Assembly: GCA_017880775.1 (NCBI GenBank)
Contig: JADGRQ010000027.1
Location: forward strand, 1 to 64,000
DNA length: 64,000 bases
Direction of reading: 5' to 3'
Origin: Burkholderiales bacterium
Lineage (GTDB): Bacteria > Pseudomonadota > Gammaproteobacteria > Burkholderiales > SG8-39
Shown here: piece by piece, positions 5,980-14,762 of the stretch
How positions within the stretch are numbered: position 1 is the first letter of the stretch
Layout of the letters: every line of letters begins with the position of its first letter
Translations under genes and position numbers: made by a program
Notes under the pieces: model-generated
Told to the model about the DNA's origin: nothing
Seen by the model: only the letters and a program-made list of their open reading frames with translations
Databases searched by the model: none

Positions 5980-7767
5980 GTGCCTCCTCACCCCGCCGAG
6001 AATATCCACTTCACCGTATCCCCCGGCCTGCCCGTGTCCAAACTCGAATCCCTCCCCACCGCCGCGGCAGCGATCCCCGACAACCGCGGCGCGAATCTCT
6101 ACCGCGCCGACCCGGACTACGCGCGCCTGCTCGCGCTCTACCTGCCCGAAAAGCTCTTCACCCACCTCGGCCCCCACTTCGACCGCCTCGGCCAACTCGC
6201 CGGCGGACGGCTGGACGAACTGGCCTCGACCGCGGACAAGAATCCGCCGGAATTGGTCCACCGCACCCGCACCGGCCTCGACCAGCAGCACGTCGAGAAG
6301 CATCCCGCCTATGTGGAAATGGAGCGCATGGCCTTCGGCGACTACGGTCTCGCGGCGCTGTCCCACCGCGGCGGCGTGCTCGGCTGGCCCGAGCCGATGC
6401 CGCCCGCGGCGAAGTACGCATTGACCTACCTGTTCGTGCAGGCCGAGTTCGGACTGTGTTGCCCGGTGAGCATGACGGATTCGCTGACGCGAACGCTGAG
6501 GAAGTTCGGTGCGCCGGAACTGGTGGCGCGCTACGTGCCCGCGCTCACCAGCCAGGACCTGGACCAGTTGTTCCAGGGGGCGATGTTCATGACGGAGCAG
6601 GGCGCGGGATCGGACGTCGGCGCGACGGCGACGCGCGCGACGCGCGACGCGGACGGCACGTGGCGTCTGCACGGTGACAAGTGGTTCTGCTCGAACGCGG
6701 GCGCGGAGCTCGCGATGGTGCTGGCGCGGCCCGACGGCGGACCGGAGGGTTTGCGCGGCGTGGCGCTGTTCCTGCTGCCGAAGACGGGTTCGGACGGCAT
6801 GCCGAACCGCTACCGCATCGTGCGGCTGAAGGACAAGCTCGGCACGCGCGACATGGCGAGCGGCGAGATCAAGCTGGAAGGCGCCGAAGCCTTTCCGGTC
6901 GGCGCGCTCGACCGCGGCTTTACACAAATGGCGGACATGATCAACAACTCGCGCCTGTCGAACGGCGTGCGCGCCGCGGGCATGATGCGGCGCGCGCTGA
7001 CTGAGGCGTTGTTCATCGCGAGGAACCGCGTCGCCTTCGGCAAGAGGCTGATCGATCTTCCGCTGATGCAGCGGCAACTGGCGAAGATGATGGTCGCCAC
7101 CGAGCAGGCGCGCAGCATGATGTTCCAGACCGCCGCGGCGCTCGAGGCTTCCGACAAAGGTGACGCGGAAGCCTACCGGCTGTTGCGCATCCTGACGCCG
7201 CTCATCAAATTCCGCGCCTGCCGCGATGCGAGGAAAGTCACCGGCGACGCGATGGAGGTGCGGGGCGGCGGCGGATACATCGAGGAATGGAGCGACGCGC
7301 GACTGCTGCGCGATGCGCACCTCGGATCGATCTGGGAAGGCACCAGCAACATCGTCGCGCTGGACGTGCGCCGCGCGGTGGGCCGCGAAGACGCGCTGCC
7401 GGCGCTGGAGAAAATGCTGCGCGAGAAACTCGCGCAATCGAAGATGGCGGACAAGGCGCGTGCGACGTTCACGCAAGCGCTCGACCGTGCCTGCGCGCTC
7501 GCGCGCGAAGCGCAGAAAGCCGAAGGCGAGCCGATCGCGCGCCAGTCGGCGACGGCCCTGTATCACGTCACCAGCGCCATCGGCCTCGCGTGGGAAGCGG
7601 GCAGGATCGGCAGTCCGCGCCGGTTGCTGCTCGCGCAACTGGTTCTGAAACACCGCCTGTCCGCGCGCGATCCCCTCGCCGCGGATGCCGCGGACGCGCC
7701 CTGGCTGCCGGAGCTACTCTCCGAGCAACCGATGAACGCGGCGCCCGACAGCTTCGCGCTCTCCTGA
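5980..7767 (+). CDS. Acyl-CoA dehydrogenase family protein, AidB/FadE-like, 595 aa
   Basis: An FAD-dependent acyl-CoA dehydrogenase that oxidises an acyl-CoA thioester at the alpha-beta position. The middle domain has MTEQGAGSDVGATAT (about 203-217) and WRLHGDKWFCSNAGA. The C-terminal helical domain has RVAFGKRLIDLPLMQRQL and GGGGYIEEW...IWEGTSNIVALD, the AidB-type signature. The roughly 600-residue length and early C-terminal extension fit the longer AidB-like branch rather than short-chain forms. The GTG at 5980 is the first start in frame and has no clear ribosome site. It lies against the accessory block, so its native 5' end and promoter may have been replaced. Four-codon spacing leads to the hydrolase downstream. 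Confidence 0.85.
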   Translation: MPPHPAENIHFTVSPGLPVSKLESLPTAAAAIPDNRGANLYRADPDYARLLALYLPEKLFTHLGPHFDRLGQLAGGRLDELASTADKNPPELVHRTRTGLDQQHVEKHPAYVEMERMAFGDYGLAALSHRGGVLGWPEPMPPAAKYALTYLFVQAEFGLCCPVSMTDSLTRTLRKFGAPELVARYVPALTSQDLDQLFQGAMFMTEQGAGSDVGATATRATRDADGTWRLHGDKWFCSNAGAELAMVLARPDGGPEGLRGVALFLLPKTGSDGMPNRYRIVRLKDKLGTRDMASGEIKLEGAEAFPVGALDRGFTQMADMINNSRLSNGVRAAGMMRRALTEALFIARNRVAFGKRLIDLPLMQRQLAKMMVATEQARSMMFQTAAALEASDKGDAEAYRLLRILTPLIKFRACRDARKVTGDAMEVRGGGGYIEEWSDARLLRDAHLGSIWEGTSNIVALDVRRAVGREDALPALEKMLREKLAQSKMADKARATFTQALDRACALAREAQKAEGEPIARQSATALYHVTSAIGLAWEAGRIGSPRRLLLAQLVLKHRLSARDPLAADAADAPWLPELLSEQPMNAAPDSFALS

Positions 7768-7778
7768 AAGGCTCGCCC

Positions 7779-8618
7779 ATGGAAGGCCTGCTGCTGTCGA
7801 TTTTGAAGATCGCGGCGGGCGTCGCGATCGGGCTGCCGCTGGTGATTTACCTCGTGCAGGACAAGCTGCTGTTTTTCCCCCAACGGCCGGACGACGCGCG
7901 GCGCGCAGACATCGCACGGCGCTTCCCGCACGCCAAGAGCGTTTCGATCGATGCGGCTGACGGCACACGGCTGCACGCGTGGTGGGTCACCCTGGACGCG
8001 ACCTCTCCGGGCCCACTGGTGATCTACTTCGGTGGCAACGCCGAAGAGGTGTCGTGGATGCTCGAGGACATCGGCGATCCGGCATCCGGCATCACACCCG
8101 GGATCGGCTGGCTGCTGATCGATTATCGCGGCTACGGCGCAAGTGGCGGTGCTCCCTCGGAGACGGCGCTCGTCGCCGATGCGCTCGCCTGGTACGACCA
8201 CGCCACGCGCCAGCCGGGGGTGGATCGCGCGCGAATCTTCGTCTTCGGCCGCAGCCTCGGCAGCGGTGTCGCGGTGCAACTCGCGGCGCAACGTGCCTTG
8301 CGCGCGGTGGTACTCGTCACGCCGTTCGACAGTCTCGCTGCCGTGGCGAAACGGCATTACCGGTTTCTGCCCGTCGACTGGATGCTGAAGCACCGCTTCG
8401 AGTCGGACGCGCGCGCGGGCTCAATCGACGCGCCCCTGCTCGCGGTACTGGCCGGGCGCGACGAGGTCATACCGCCTGCACACGGCGAACGCCTGCTCGC
8501 GGCGTGGCGTGGCCCAAAGCGGGAGACGCGCATTGCCGGCGCTTCGCATAACGACATTCAGGATTTCGATGAATACTGGAAATCCATCCGCGCGTTCATT
8601 GTGGAGTCGGCGAAATGA
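7779..8618 (+). CDS. Alpha/beta hydrolase with N-terminal membrane anchor, 279 aa
   Basis: A serine hydrolase of the BEM46/DUF818-like alpha/beta group. The ATG at 7779 follows the dehydrogenase stop by 11 nt, and a longer upstream frame is a shadow of that gene. Residues 1-25 form a hydrophobic helix ([20 protein letters not shown]), then the family's DKLLFFPQ motif. The nucleophile is in GRSLGSG (Ser near 159), Asp in AGRDEV (about 228) and His in ASHNDI (about 257). It is probably anchored in the inner membrane with the catalytic domain on one face. The substrate is unknown. Confidence 0.85.
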   Translation: MEGLLLSILKIAAGVAIGLPLVIYLVQDKLLFFPQRPDDARRADIARRFPHAKSVSIDAADGTRLHAWWVTLDATSPGPLVIYFGGNAEEVSWMLEDIGDPASGITPGIGWLLIDYRGYGASGGAPSETALVADALAWYDHATRQPGVDRARIFVFGRSLGSGVAVQLAAQRALRAVVLVTPFDSLAAVAKRHYRFLPVDWMLKHRFESDARAGSIDAPLLAVLAGRDEVIPPAHGERLLAAWRGPKRETRIAGASHNDIQDFDEYWKSIRAFIVESAK

Positions 8619-8649
8619 GCCGCCGCGTGCGTGCTACCATCGCCGCCCT

Positions 8650-9483
8650 ATGCAGGAAATGTCGCTCGTCGCAGCCTTCATACTCGGGATCGTCGAAGGA
8701 CTCACCGAGTTTCTGCCGGTCTCATCCACGGGTCACCTGATCCTCGCTGCGGACCTGCTCGGCGTCAACGATGCCAAGGGCAAGGTATTCGAGATCGTCA
8801 TCCAGACCGGCGCGATGCTGGCGATCGTCTGGGAGTATCGAGCGCGTTTCGCCGGAGTGCTGGCCGGGCTCGCGGGCGATCGCGGCGCGCAGCGCTTCGC
8901 CGCGAACCTCGTCGTGGCCTTCATTCCCGCAGCCGTGCTCGGCCTCGCCTTCGGCTCCATGATCAAGGCGCACCTGTTCTCCGCGGTGCCGGTGGCCATC
9001 GCGTTCATCGCCGGAGGTCTGGTCATTCTCTGGGTCGAGCGGCGCAGGCCCGCGGCCGCCCCCGCCGCCCGCGTCCAGAGCGTCGACGACATGAACTGGG
9101 TCGATGCGCTCAAGGTCGGATGTGCGCAATGCTTCGCGCTGATTCCCGGCACCTCGCGCTCGGGCGCAACCATCATCGGCGGAATGATCTTCGGGTTGTC
9201 GCGCCGCGCTGCAACCGAGTTCTCGTTCTTTCTCGCGGTGCCAACCCTGGTTGCCGCCGGCGGCTACGACCTGCTGAAGCATCGCGCCCTGTTTTCATCC
9301 GCGGACATGGCGCCCCTCGCGATGGGTCTTGCGGTTTCGTTCGTCTCGGCGTGGCTATGCGTGCGCTGGCTGATCCGTTACATCGCGACGCACGACTTCC
9401 AGCCGTTTGCGTGGTATCGCATCGCCTTTGGATTGGCTGTGCTTGCCACCGCCTGGGGCGGCTGGGTCGACTGGAAGCCCTGA
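8650..9483 (+). CDS. uppP: Undecaprenyl-diphosphatase UppP/BacA
   Basis: Recycles undecaprenyl diphosphate to the monophosphate carrier for peptidoglycan and other wall polymers; overproduction confers bacitracin resistance in other species. 277 residues with several hydrophobic helices. The first active-site motif [14 protein letters not shown] is at 16-29 and the second, PGTSRSG, at about 166-172; both are intact. The start at 8650 (MQEMSLV) is preferred to the longer frame, which overlaps the hydrolase; the Met at 8659 is an alternative. It converges on the rhodanese gene with a single base between stops. Confidence 0.95.
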   Translation: MQEMSLVAAFILGIVEGLTEFLPVSSTGHLILAADLLGVNDAKGKVFEIVIQTGAMLAIVWEYRARFAGVLAGLAGDRGAQRFAANLVVAFIPAAVLGLAFGSMIKAHLFSAVPVAIAFIAGGLVILWVERRRPAAAPAARVQSVDDMNWVDALKVGCAQCFALIPGTSRSGATIIGGMIFGLSRRAATEFSFFLAVPTLVAAGGYDLLKHRALFSSADMAPLAMGLAVSFVSAWLCVRWLIRYIATHDFQPFAWYRIAFGLAVLATAWGGWVDWKP

Positions 9484-9484
9484 G

Positions 9485-9931
9485 TCAGGACTGCGTCCAG
9501 GGCAATCCGGCCCTTCGCCAGCCGCTGACCGAATTGCGGTGGCCCTGCGCGTCCTTGTCGCCTTCGAATCCTTCGAGCACGTTGTAGCACTCCGCGTAGC
9601 CGGCCTGCGTCGCCAACACCGCCGCGAAATGCGAGCGCCCCCCCGAGCGGCACAGGAACATGACCGGCTCGTCCTTCTTCGCAACCTCGGCAAGCTGCGC
9701 GAGGAAATCGGCGTTGAAGGTGCCGCCGGGATAGGTGTTCCACTCGACGTATACGCTCCCCGGCACGCGCCCGACCCAGTAGAGTTCTGCCTGCGTGCGC
9801 ACGTCGACGAGTTTCGCGCCCGCCAGCATCAGCGTGTTCGCCTCCGAAGGAGTCAAGGCTCCTGCGTACGGAACGCCCGAGCCGGTAGCCCGTTCACGCG
9901 CAAGCCTTCTGATGGGTTCGATATCGTGCAT
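9485..9931 (-). CDS. Rhodanese-like sulfurtransferase, 148 aa
   Basis: A single-domain rhodanese. It has the LVDVRTQAEL strand-helix (41-50), a substrate-loop Trp/Gly region, and the active-site loop FLCRSGGRS with the nucleophilic Cys at 94. Single-domain rhodaneses carry sulfane sulfur as a Cys persulfide and transfer it to cyanide or to cell acceptors. The C-terminus has an unusual NSVSGWRRAGLPW tail, common in proteobacterial members near glnA. It is transcribed away from glnA, with the nitrogen control region between them. Confidence 0.88.
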   Translation of the reverse strand: MHDIEPIRRLARERATGSGVPYAGALTPSEANTLMLAGAKLVDVRTQAELYWVGRVPGSVYVEWNTYPGGTFNADFLAQLAEVAKKDEPVMFLCRSGGRSHFAAVLATQAGYAECYNVLEGFEGDKDAQGHRNSVSGWRRAGLPWTQS

Positions 9932-9982
9932 TCGGATCTCCTTTCGGCACGATTATAGGTTCTGAAGGTGGTGGCGCATGAA

Positions 9983-9999
9983 TGCCCAGAAACGGTGCG
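9983..9999 (+). promoter_or_regulatory. Probable NtrC binding site 1 upstream of glnA
   Basis: TGCCCA-GAAAC-GGTGCG matches the dyad TGCACC-N5-GGTGCA at 9 of 12 positions. It is centred 30 bp from the second site, about three helical turns, as in classic glnA enhancers. It lies about 95 bp upstream of the sigma-54 promoter. Confidence 0.6.
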
Positions 10000-10012
10000 C
10001 TCGATTAGGCTT

Positions 10013-10029
10013 TGCACTTTTGCGGTGCG
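10013..10029 (+). promoter_or_regulatory. Probable NtrC binding site 2 upstream of glnA
   Basis: TGCACT-TTTGC-GGTGCG matches the NtrC dyad TGCACC-N5-GGTGCA at 10 of 12 positions. It lies 65 bp upstream of the -24 element. The cognate regulator gene glnG is in the same gene group downstream. Confidence 0.7.
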
Positions 10030-10093
10030 CAATGCTGGGATAGAATCTCGCCTTTCCCTTTTTTGCGGCAAGCCTCCGCCCCAAGCAGCGCTT

Positions 10094-10109
10094 TGGCACG
10101 CTTTCTGCT
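10094..10109 (+). promoter_or_regulatory. Sigma-54 promoter of glnA
   Basis: TGGCACGCTTTCTGCT matches TGGCACR-N4-TTGCW with one mismatch (C for the first T of TTGC). The invariant GG (10095-10096) and GC (10107-10108) are separated by exactly 10 bases. Transcription would start near 10120, giving a leader of about 60 nt before the glnA ATG. Confidence 0.8.
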
Positions 10110-10181
10110 CGTTTGCTCCCGTCCCGTCGCTTGTCAGGCAACGCGAGCGGCCCCCAATCCACCCACCCAGGAGAACTGCCC

Positions 10182-11597
10182 ATGGCGATGACGCCAGCCG
10201 ATGCCTTGAAGATGGCCAAAGAAAGAGAAGTGAAGTTCGTCGACTTCCGCTTCACCGACACGCGCGGCAAGGAGCAGCACGTGTCGGTGCCCGCGAAGTA
10301 CTTCGACATGGACAAGTTCGAGCATGGCCATGCATTCGACGGTTCGTCGATCGCGGGATGGAAGGGCATTCAGGCCTCCGACATGCTGCTGATGCCGGAT
10401 GCCAACACTGCGCGCATGGACCCGTTCACCGACGAGCCGGTGCTCAACATCACCTGCGACGTGCTCGAGCCCACCGACATGAAGGGCTATGACCGCGATC
10501 CGCGCACCATCGCCAGGCGCGCCGAGGCCTACCTCAAGTCGACCGGCCTGGGCGATGTCGCGTACTTCGGCCCCGAGCCCGAATTCTTCATCTTCGACGG
10601 CGTGACATGGAATGTCGACATGTCCGGCAGCTTCGTGAAGATCAAGTCCGAAGAGGCACCGTGGTCCACCGGAATCGATTACGAGTCGGGCAACATGGCG
10701 CACCGCGCGTCGGTCAAGGGCGGATATTTTCCGGTGGCCCCGACCGACACGATGCAGGATATCCGCAATGCGATGTGCATCGCGCTGGAGCAGCAGGGCG
10801 TGGAAGTCGAAGTGCACCACCACGAGGTCGGTGCGATGGGACAGAACGAGATCGGCACGCGCTTCGCGCCGCTGGTACAGCGTGCCGACTGGATGCAGAT
10901 ACTGAAGTACACGGTGTGGAATGTCGCGCATTCGTACGGCAAGACGGCGACTTTCATGCCCAAACCCGTGGTCGGGGACAACGGCTCCGGCATGCACGTG
11001 CACCAATCGGTGTGGAAGGGCGGCCAGAACCTGTTCTCGGGCAACCAGTACTCGGGGCTGTCGGAATTCGCGCTTTACTACATCGGCGGCATCATCAGGC
11101 ACGCGAAGGCGCTCAACGCAATCACGAATCCCGGCACCAATTCCTACAAGCGTCTGGTGCCGGGCTTCGAGGCACCGATCAACCTCGCCTATTCGGCCCG
11201 CAACCGTTCGGCCGCTTGCCGCATCCCGTACGTTTCGGACCCGAAATCGCGTCGCGTGGAAGTGCGCTTCCCCGATCCGACGGCCAACGCCTACCTCGCG
11301 TTCGCGGCCATGCTGATGGCCGGACTGGACGGCGTGCAGAACAAGATCCACCCGGGCGAACCCGTAGACAAGAACCTCTACGACCTGCCGCCGGAAGAGG
11401 CGAAAAAGGTGCCGAACGTGTGCGCTTCGCTCGAGCAGGCCCTGTCGGAACTCGCCAAGGACCGCGCGTTCCTCACCAAGGGCGGCGTGTTCAGCGACGA
11501 CATGCTCGACGCCTACGTCGCCCTCAAGGAAGAGGAACTGACCCGCTTCCGGATGACCACGCACCCGGTCGAGTTCGACATGTATTACAGCTCCTGA
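10182..11597 (+). CDS. glnA: Glutamine synthetase, type I
   Basis: Makes glutamine from glutamate, ammonia and ATP; cytoplasmic dodecamer. 471 residues, the normal GlnA-I length. The beta-Asp motif DGSSIAGW is near residue 50, the ATP-binding [16 protein letters not shown] segment is in the middle, and the glutamate-loop region follows. The adenylylation Tyr is at 400 in [10 protein letters not shown], so activity should be controlled by GlnE. The ATG at 10182 has AGGAG ten bases upstream; the longer frame starts inside the promoter. Expression is predicted to depend on sigma-54 and NtrC, and a strong terminator follows. Confidence 0.98.
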   Translation: MAMTPADALKMAKEREVKFVDFRFTDTRGKEQHVSVPAKYFDMDKFEHGHAFDGSSIAGWKGIQASDMLLMPDANTARMDPFTDEPVLNITCDVLEPTDMKGYDRDPRTIARRAEAYLKSTGLGDVAYFGPEPEFFIFDGVTWNVDMSGSFVKIKSEEAPWSTGIDYESGNMAHRASVKGGYFPVAPTDTMQDIRNAMCIALEQQGVEVEVHHHEVGAMGQNEIGTRFAPLVQRADWMQILKYTVWNVAHSYGKTATFMPKPVVGDNGSGMHVHQSVWKGGQNLFSGNQYSGLSEFALYYIGGIIRHAKALNAITNPGTNSYKRLVPGFEAPINLAYSARNRSAACRIPYVSDPKSRRVEVRFPDPTANAYLAFAAMLMAGLDGVQNKIHPGEPVDKNLYDLPPEEAKKVPNVCASLEQALSELAKDRAFLTKGGVFSDDMLDAYVALKEEELTRFRMTTHPVEFDMYYSS

Positions 11598-11646
11598 GGA
11601 CGAAAGCGGATCCCCGAAGTCCTGAATCAGAAGGGCGGAATCATCG

Positions 11647-11676
11647 AAAGGACGGGCGCGCCCGTCCTTTCTTTTT
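11647..11676 (+). terminator. Rho-independent terminator after glnA
   Basis: AAAGGACGGGCG and CGCCCGTCCTTT form a perfect 24-bp palindrome (11647-11670), followed by CTTTTT. It separates glnA from the DUF4124-glnLG group, so the regulators are probably transcribed mainly from their own promoter. The A-rich left arm may also work on the other strand. Confidence 0.88.
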
Positions 11677-11772
11677 CAATGCTGCGCGGCACCATGGACG
11701 TTTTTGATGAGTTTGCAGAAAGACTGAGGCGTAACATAAACTTACCTGCTCCACTTCAGGTACATTGTCTGC

Positions 11773-12273
11773 ATGCGCAAGATCTTGGGGATCGCAATGC
11801 TGGCGCTTGGCCTCGCGGCCGGGCATGCGCGCGCGCAGGTGAGCGAGATTTACAAGTGCCAGAGCGAGGGCGACCGGCCGCTCTATACGAGCGACAAGCG
11901 CGACACCGTGGGCAAGAAGTGCGAGGTGGTCTCGCGGACGGTGACGGTCGTGCCGGCTCCTCCGGCGAGCGCCTCTTCCACGCCGAAATCGGCCGCGAAG
12001 GCCCCTTCGCCCGTTGGATTTCCGAAAGAGGACGCTGCAACGCGCGCCTCGGCGAAGGACCGGCAGCGCGAGATCATCGCGCGCGAACTGGCGCAGGAAG
12101 AGACCATTATGTCGCGCGCGAAGAAAGACCTTGCCGAACAGGAAGCGACGCGCTACGGCGACGAGAAGAGCCAGAAGATGGTTCTCGACCGGCTGCAGAG
12201 ATACCGCGAGAACGTCGAGTTGCACGAAAAAAACGTACAGGAACTGCGCAAGGAACTGGGCAACATCAAGTAG
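11773..12273 (+). CDS. DUF4124 domain-containing secreted protein
   Basis: 166 residues with a clear Sec signal peptide (MRKILGIAMLALGLAAGHARA, cut after ARA near residue 21). Then comes a short DUF4124-like module (SEIYKCQSEGDRPLYTSDK) with the aromatic-Lys-Cys and YTS pattern and a second Cys near residue 50. A Pro/Ala/Ser linker follows, and the C-terminal half (about 95-166) is a strongly charged coiled coil. It is probably periplasmic. The function is unknown. Its place between glnA and glnL is common in betaproteobacteria, but no role in nitrogen control is established. Confidence 0.8.
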   Translation: MRKILGIAMLALGLAAGHARAQVSEIYKCQSEGDRPLYTSDKRDTVGKKCEVVSRTVTVVPAPPASASSTPKSAAKAPSPVGFPKEDAATRASAKDRQREIIARELAQEETIMSRAKKDLAEQEATRYGDEKSQKMVLDRLQRYRENVELHEKNVQELRKELGNIK

Positions 12274-12298
12274 GCCTGGCGCCCGCCGCGTGTGCGCC

Positions 12299-13360
12299 GT
12301 GACGGCCGTGAAGCCGGAGTTCAGCGGCCTCGAACTGCTCGCCACGGCAGTCGTGGTGCTCGACGAAGCGTTCGTCGTGCGCTACGCTAACCCCGCCGCC
12401 GAAAGCCTGTTTTCCGTCGGCCTGAAGAGCCTGAAGGGCCAGCCGCTCCCGTCGCTGTTCGTCGAGCACGCCTCGCTGGAGAAAACACTGGCCGACGCGC
12501 TGGTCGCGCACTGGAGCTATTCTGCCCAGAACGTCAGTTTCGTTTCGCCCGGGCATGAACAGCCGGAAACGCTGTCGTGCGTCGTGACGCGGATCGATGC
12601 TCCGGGCTTGCCGCTGTTGGTCGAGCTGCGGCCGATCGAACAGCAACTGCGCCTGGCGCGCGAGGAGCGCCTCATAGACCAGCAGCAGGCGAGCCGCGAG
12701 CTGATCCGCAACCTCGCGCACGAAATCAAGAACCCGCTCGGGGGCCTGCGCGGCTCGGCGCAGCTGCTCGAGCGCGAGCTCGACAAGCCCGAGTTGCGCG
12801 AATACACGCAGGTCATCATCAAGGAGGCGGACCGACTGCAGGCGCTGATGGACCGCCTGCTCACGCCGCACCGCACGCCCCGGATCGGGCCAATCAACGT
12901 TCACGAGATCCTCGAGCGGGTAAGAAGCCTGCTCACGGCAGAGTTCTCCGACAGCGTCGGGGTAAGGCGCGATTACGACGTCAGCGTGCCGGACATGATC
13001 GGAGATATCGAGCAGCTCATACAGGCGATTCTCAACGTGGCGCGCAACGCTGCGCAGGCGGTGATGGCCCAAGGCGGCGGGACGATCGAATTCCGCACCC
13101 GGGTGGCGCGCCAGATCACCATCGCCAGGCGGCACCACCGCCTGGCACTGGAATTGCAAGTGATCGACGACGGGCCTGGAGTCCCTGCTGAAATCCGCGA
13201 CAAGGTGTTCAACCCGCTGGTTTCGGGGCGCGAGGGCGGCAGCGGGGTGGGGCTGTCACTGGCACAGACGTTTGTCCAGTACCACCATGGCGTGATCGAG
13301 TGCGACAGCCGGCCGGGGCGCACGGTGTTCAGGATATTGCTGCCCTTCGGGGCAACCTAG
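12299..13360 (+). CDS. glnL: Nitrogen regulation histidine kinase NtrB
   Basis: Cytoplasmic kinase and phosphatase of NtrC, controlled by the PII protein. 353 residues from the GTG at 12299; an in-frame GTG at 12290 is an alternative and longer starts overlap the DUF4124 gene. A PAS domain covers about 1-115 (LLATAVVVLDEAF, RYANPAAE). The phosphorylated His is at about 141 in NLAHEIKNPLGG. The ATPase domain has the N box NVARNAAQAV, G1 DDGPGVP and G2 GGSGVGLSLAQ. No membrane segment is present, as expected for NtrB. The glnG start follows after 7 nt. Confidence 0.95.
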   Translation: MTAVKPEFSGLELLATAVVVLDEAFVVRYANPAAESLFSVGLKSLKGQPLPSLFVEHASLEKTLADALVAHWSYSAQNVSFVSPGHEQPETLSCVVTRIDAPGLPLLVELRPIEQQLRLAREERLIDQQQASRELIRNLAHEIKNPLGGLRGSAQLLERELDKPELREYTQVIIKEADRLQALMDRLLTPHRTPRIGPINVHEILERVRSLLTAEFSDSVGVRRDYDVSVPDMIGDIEQLIQAILNVARNAAQAVMAQGGGTIEFRTRVARQITIARRHHRLALELQVIDDGPGVPAEIRDKVFNPLVSGREGGSGVGLSLAQTFVQYHHGVIECDSRPGRTVFRILLPFGAT

Positions 13361-13367
13361 GAAAGAC

Positions 13368-14762
13368 ATGATGCCGATCTGGATCGTTGATGATGACCGC
13401 TCGATACGCTGGGTGCTCGAAAAAGCCCTGGCACGCGAGGGGATGGCATTCGACTCGTTTGCTTCGGCGACCGATGCGCTCGAAGCGCTGCACGAAGGCG
13501 CACCGGAGGTGCTGGTGTCTGACGTGCGCATGCCGGGCCCCTCGGGCATCGAGCTGCTGAAAAAGGTGAAGGAGAAGCATCCGGGCGTGCCGGTAATCGT
13601 GATGACGGCGTATTCGGATCTCGAATCGGCGGTCTCGGCGTTCCAGGGTGGCGCCTACGAATACCTGCCCAAGCCGTTCGACGTGGACCAGGCGGTTGAA
13701 TTGATCCGCCGGGCGCTCGGCGAGAGCCGGCGCGAGCGGGCCGGACTGGAGCCGGTCGGCGAAACACCGGAAATTCTCGGCCAGGCGACGGCGATGCAAG
13801 AGGTGTTCCGCGCGATCGGGCGGTTGTCGCAGTCGAGTGCAACGGTGCTCATCACGGGGGAGTCTGGAACCGGAAAGGAGCTTGTGGCGCGCGCCCTGCA
13901 CCGGCACAGTGCGCGGGCAGCGAAGCCCTTCGTAGCCATCAACACCGCGGCGATGCCCAAGGACCTGCTCGAATCCGAGCTCTTCGGACATGAGCGCGGC
14001 GCCTTTACCGGCGCGCAGGCCCAGCGCCGCGGACGCTTCGAGCAGGCCGACGGAGGTACGCTGTTTCTCGATGAGATCGGCGACATGCCGGCCGAACTGC
14101 AAACGCGACTGCTGCGCGTGTTATCCGATGGCAGCTTCTACCGTGTCGGCGGCCATGAGCACATTACCGTCAACGTCCGGGTCATTGCAGCGACGCACCA
14201 GAACCTCGACGTGCGCGTGCGTGAGGGCAGCTTCCGCGACGATCTTTATCACCGCCTCAACGTGATCCGGTTGCGCCTGCCGTCGCTGCGCGAGCGCGCC
14301 GACGACATTCCGCTGCTGGCGCGCCATTTCCTCGCGGCGAGCGCCAATCAGCTCCGCGTCGAGCCCAAGCGGCTGTCGGAACAGGTGATCGAGCACCTGA
14401 CACGACTCGATTTTCCGGGCAACGTCCGGCAGCTGGAAAACCTGTGCCACTGGCTGACGGTGATGGCGCCCGGACAGGTGATCGAACTGGCGGACCTGCC
14501 CGTGGAATTCCGCGAGCCGGCGGCGGGTCCCCCCGCGGGCGACTGGGTCGCCGTGCTCGACCAGGAAGTCGAGCGGCGCCTCGCACGCGGTGAGACCGGA
14601 TTGCTGGACACCCTCGGCCGCCAGTTCGAGCGCACGTTGATCGCGAGGGCGTTGGCGCGCACGGGCGGGCGCAGAATCGAAGCGGCCAATCTTCTTGGCA
14701 TGGGCCGCAACACGATCACGCGCAAAATTCAGGAGCTCGGCATCGGCGACGCGGACGACTGA
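13368..14762 (+). CDS. glnG: Nitrogen regulation response regulator NtrC
   Basis: A sigma-54-dependent activator of nitrogen-starvation genes. 464 residues. The receiver domain has acidic pocket DDD (8-10), phosphorylated Asp at 52 in VSDVRMPG, and Lys in PKPF. The AAA+ domain has Walker A GESGTGKE (164-171), the sigma-54 contact loop GAFTGA (211-216), Walker B TLFLDEIGD and the arginine-finger region. The Fis-type HTH at the end reads RRIEAANLLGMGRNTITRKI. It is expected to act at the two sites found upstream of glnA. Its last 34 nt overlap the convergent reductase gene. Confidence 0.97.
   Translation: MMPIWIVDDDRSIRWVLEKALAREGMAFDSFASATDALEALHEGAPEVLVSDVRMPGPSGIELLKKVKEKHPGVPVIVMTAYSDLESAVSAFQGGAYEYLPKPFDVDQAVELIRRALGESRRERAGLEPVGETPEILGQATAMQEVFRAIGRLSQSSATVLITGESGTGKELVARALHRHSARAAKPFVAINTAAMPKDLLESELFGHERGAFTGAQAQRRGRFEQADGGTLFLDEIGDMPAELQTRLLRVLSDGSFYRVGGHEHITVNVRVIAATHQNLDVRVREGSFRDDLYHRLNVIRLRLPSLRERADDIPLLARHFLAASANQLRVEPKRLSEQVIEHLTRLDFPGNVRQLENLCHWLTVMAPGQVIELADLPVEFREPAAGPPAGDWVAVLDQEVERRLARGETGLLDTLGRQFERTLIARALARTGGRRIEAANLLGMGRNTITRKIQELGIGDADD

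Noticed and set aside
5974-7653. Long minus-strand frame (559 codons) opposite the acyl-CoA dehydrogenase
   Set aside because: A shadow of a high-GC gene: rich in Arg and His with no family motif, while the plus strand carries a full acyl-CoA dehydrogenase.
10134-11564. 476-codon minus-strand frame opposite glnA
   Set aside because: Antisense shadow; glnA is complete on the plus strand with promoter, ribosome site and terminator.
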